From the NCBI RefSeq assembly GCF_000716335.1, contig NZ_KL591029.1, forward strand, positions 1 to 42,329: 42,329 bases of DNA, written 5' to 3'. The notes under the pieces are model-generated. The model saw nothing but the letters and a program-made list of their open reading frames with translations. It was not told the DNA's origin and did not search any database. The position numbers and the translations under genes were made by a program. This DNA is from Streptomyces sp. NRRL S-118. GTDB taxonomy: Bacteria > Actinomycetota > Actinomycetes > Streptomycetales > Streptomycetaceae. This document shows, one piece after another, positions 41,203-42,329 of this stretch; the stretch's first letter is position 1; each line of letters starts with the position of its first letter.

Positions 41203-42329
41203 GTACTGCAACGGTCTTTGTCCTGATGGTTGGGCAGGTTCGGGTGGTGTGTGACCGCGTCGTTTGTAGTGGCTGGTGCGTGCTTGGTGCTGCCGTCGGC
41301 GACGCCAGTGGGACCAGTGCAGGATGTGGTCGAGCGAGGCTGGTCGCCGGTGGGTGAGGCGGTGGATCAGCCGTCTGAGTTCGGGAAGGCTGAGAGGGAC
41401 GAGGCCAAAGGATCCGTTTCTGCTTTCTGGGTGTCGAGCTCGCGGGCCCGCAGGACGGTCAGGCAGGCGTGGGCGGCCATGGCCAGGGTGATGTGGCGGT
41501 GCCAGCCGGGACGCGGCGGACCTGGTAGTCGTCCAGACCGCATTCCTGCTTCGCACTCTGGAAGCACTCCTCGACCGCCACCGACTGCCGGCAACATGAA
41601 TGAGCTGGTCAAGTGTGGTGTCGGCAGGGCAGTAGGCGATGTAGTAGGAGATCTCCTCGGGCCGGCGGACGCTGCGGCGGGCGATCACCCAGTGCCGCCG
41701 GTCGTCCCGGTGCCAGGGCCTGACCTCCACCCTCGCCCAGTCGAAGACGCGGGGCCCGTGCGAGCCGTTTCCGCAGGACCGGCGCTTCCACTTCTGCCTG
41801 GGCAGCCCGTGGAACAGGTCGTGAACAGGATGGTCCATGGCCCAGCGCGTGACGACGGTGTCGTGCCGGGTGGTGGCCATGACATGGAAGACATCCGCGC
41901 GCTCCAGCTCGGTCCGCCAGCTTTTCGAGTAGCCGTATCCGGCATCGGCAGTGACCCACCGGAACGGGATCTCCTCCTCGATCACCCGGCGAACCATCGC
42001 CCGGGCCATCGCGACCTTCGTCTCGAAGACGACCGCGTCGCCGATGCCAGCCTGTCGGCACCGTTCCCGGTCGTCCGTCCAGGAAGCGGGCAGGTAGAGA
42101 CGCCGGTCGATCAAGGTGCGGCCGCGGTCGGCGGCATAGGCGAGGAAGACCCCGACCTGGCAGTTCTCCGTCCGCCCCGCCGTGCCGGAGTACTGCCGCT
42201 GGACACCTGCCGAGCGGTCGCCCTTCTTCAGGAAACCGGTGTCGTCCACGATCAGCACCGCATCTGGGTCGCCGAGATGCTCCACGACGTACTCCCGCAC
42301 GTCGTACAGGACCTCGTCGGCGTCCCAGT
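41203..42329 (-). pseudogene. IS701-family transposase, frameshifted, runs off the right edge
   Basis: From the window edge the minus strand reads AVLIVDDTGFLKKGDRSAGV, QRQYSGTAGRTENCQVGVFL (first catalytic Asp) and FRWVTADAGYGYSKSWRTEL (second Asp). After a shift near 41600 it gives VEECFQSAKQECGLDDYQV (catalytic Glu) and ITLAMAAHACLTVLRARELD. A further shift near 41410 gives the C-terminal LSLPELRRLIHRLTHRRPAS. At least two indels make it non-functional. The element's end appears to be TACTGCAACGG just after CTAG at 41201-41204, the type of site these elements target. The N-terminus and the other end lie outside the window. Confidence 0.85.

Noticed and set aside
1..42329. tRNA, rRNA or CRISPR loci
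   Set aside because: I saw no cloverleaf-like sequence, rRNA signature or spaced repeat array on either strand; this is by eye only.

Overview
The window is a piece of a high-GC actinomycete chromosome, almost certainly Streptomyces. The evidence is third-position GC bias throughout, GTG starts, a mycothiol-dependent isomerase remnant, a LAL-type LuxR regulator, a CspA-type cold-shock gene and an actinobacterial lasso-peptide cluster. The density of insertion-sequence scraps and broken genes suggests an accessory region such as a chromosome arm (inference).

Layout. 0.4-4.6 kb: a large LuxR/LAL regulator, a secreted protein with two tandem aegerolysin-like domains and a small secreted protein. 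4.8-9.2 kb: a 96-residue orphan protein, a broken and an intact SAM methyltransferase, a phosphotransferase, an MFS exporter, and a methyltransferase stub joined to a TetR-regulator stub. 9.6-16.2 kb: a lipoprotein, then mostly gene debris (TPR protein, HNH endonuclease, RmlD-like reductase, DUF6368) around a polymorphic-toxin remnant: an orphan double-SUKH protein at 12441, and a deaminase toxin tip with one frameshift at 15105, followed 14 bases later by an intact SUKH-4 immunity gene. 16.2-18.2 kb: an XRE regulator and a zinc-ribbon protein with a tyrosine-recombinase-like fold that lacks the catalytic residues. 18.2-21.7 kb: an IstB scrap, a DUF1772 membrane protein, a multiply frameshifted mycothiol maleylpyruvate isomerase and its divergent LysR regulator. 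21.7-23.5 kb: one ISL3-type element with inverted ends and an exact 8-bp target duplication, whose transposase is dead.

23.8-29.5 kb: GYD-domain, hypothetical and DUF3626 genes among fragments of an AlkA glycosylase, an IS5 transposase, an MMPL transporter, a phospholipase D-like protein, a MobF relaxase and a TniB ATPase. 30.1-35.1 kb: a complete, intact lasso-peptide cluster in the order A-C-B1-B2-D. The predicted 16-residue core, LAGQGSPDLLGGHSLL, can close a Leu1-Asp8 ring and matches my recollection of lagmysin. A perfect hairpin between A and C probably limits read-through into the enzymes. 35.8-42.3 kb: a hypothetical regulator-like gene, a cold-shock protein, a secreted protein built of three exact 40-residue repeats, a broken AraC regulator and several IS fragments, ending inside an IS701-type transposase.

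Many reading frames recover their family sequence after a single-base shift. This is either real decay of an accessory region or indel error in the assembly. The long intact genes (925, 637, 623 and 545 residues) argue against uniformly poor sequence, but several shifts lie in short homopolymer runs and should be checked in reads.
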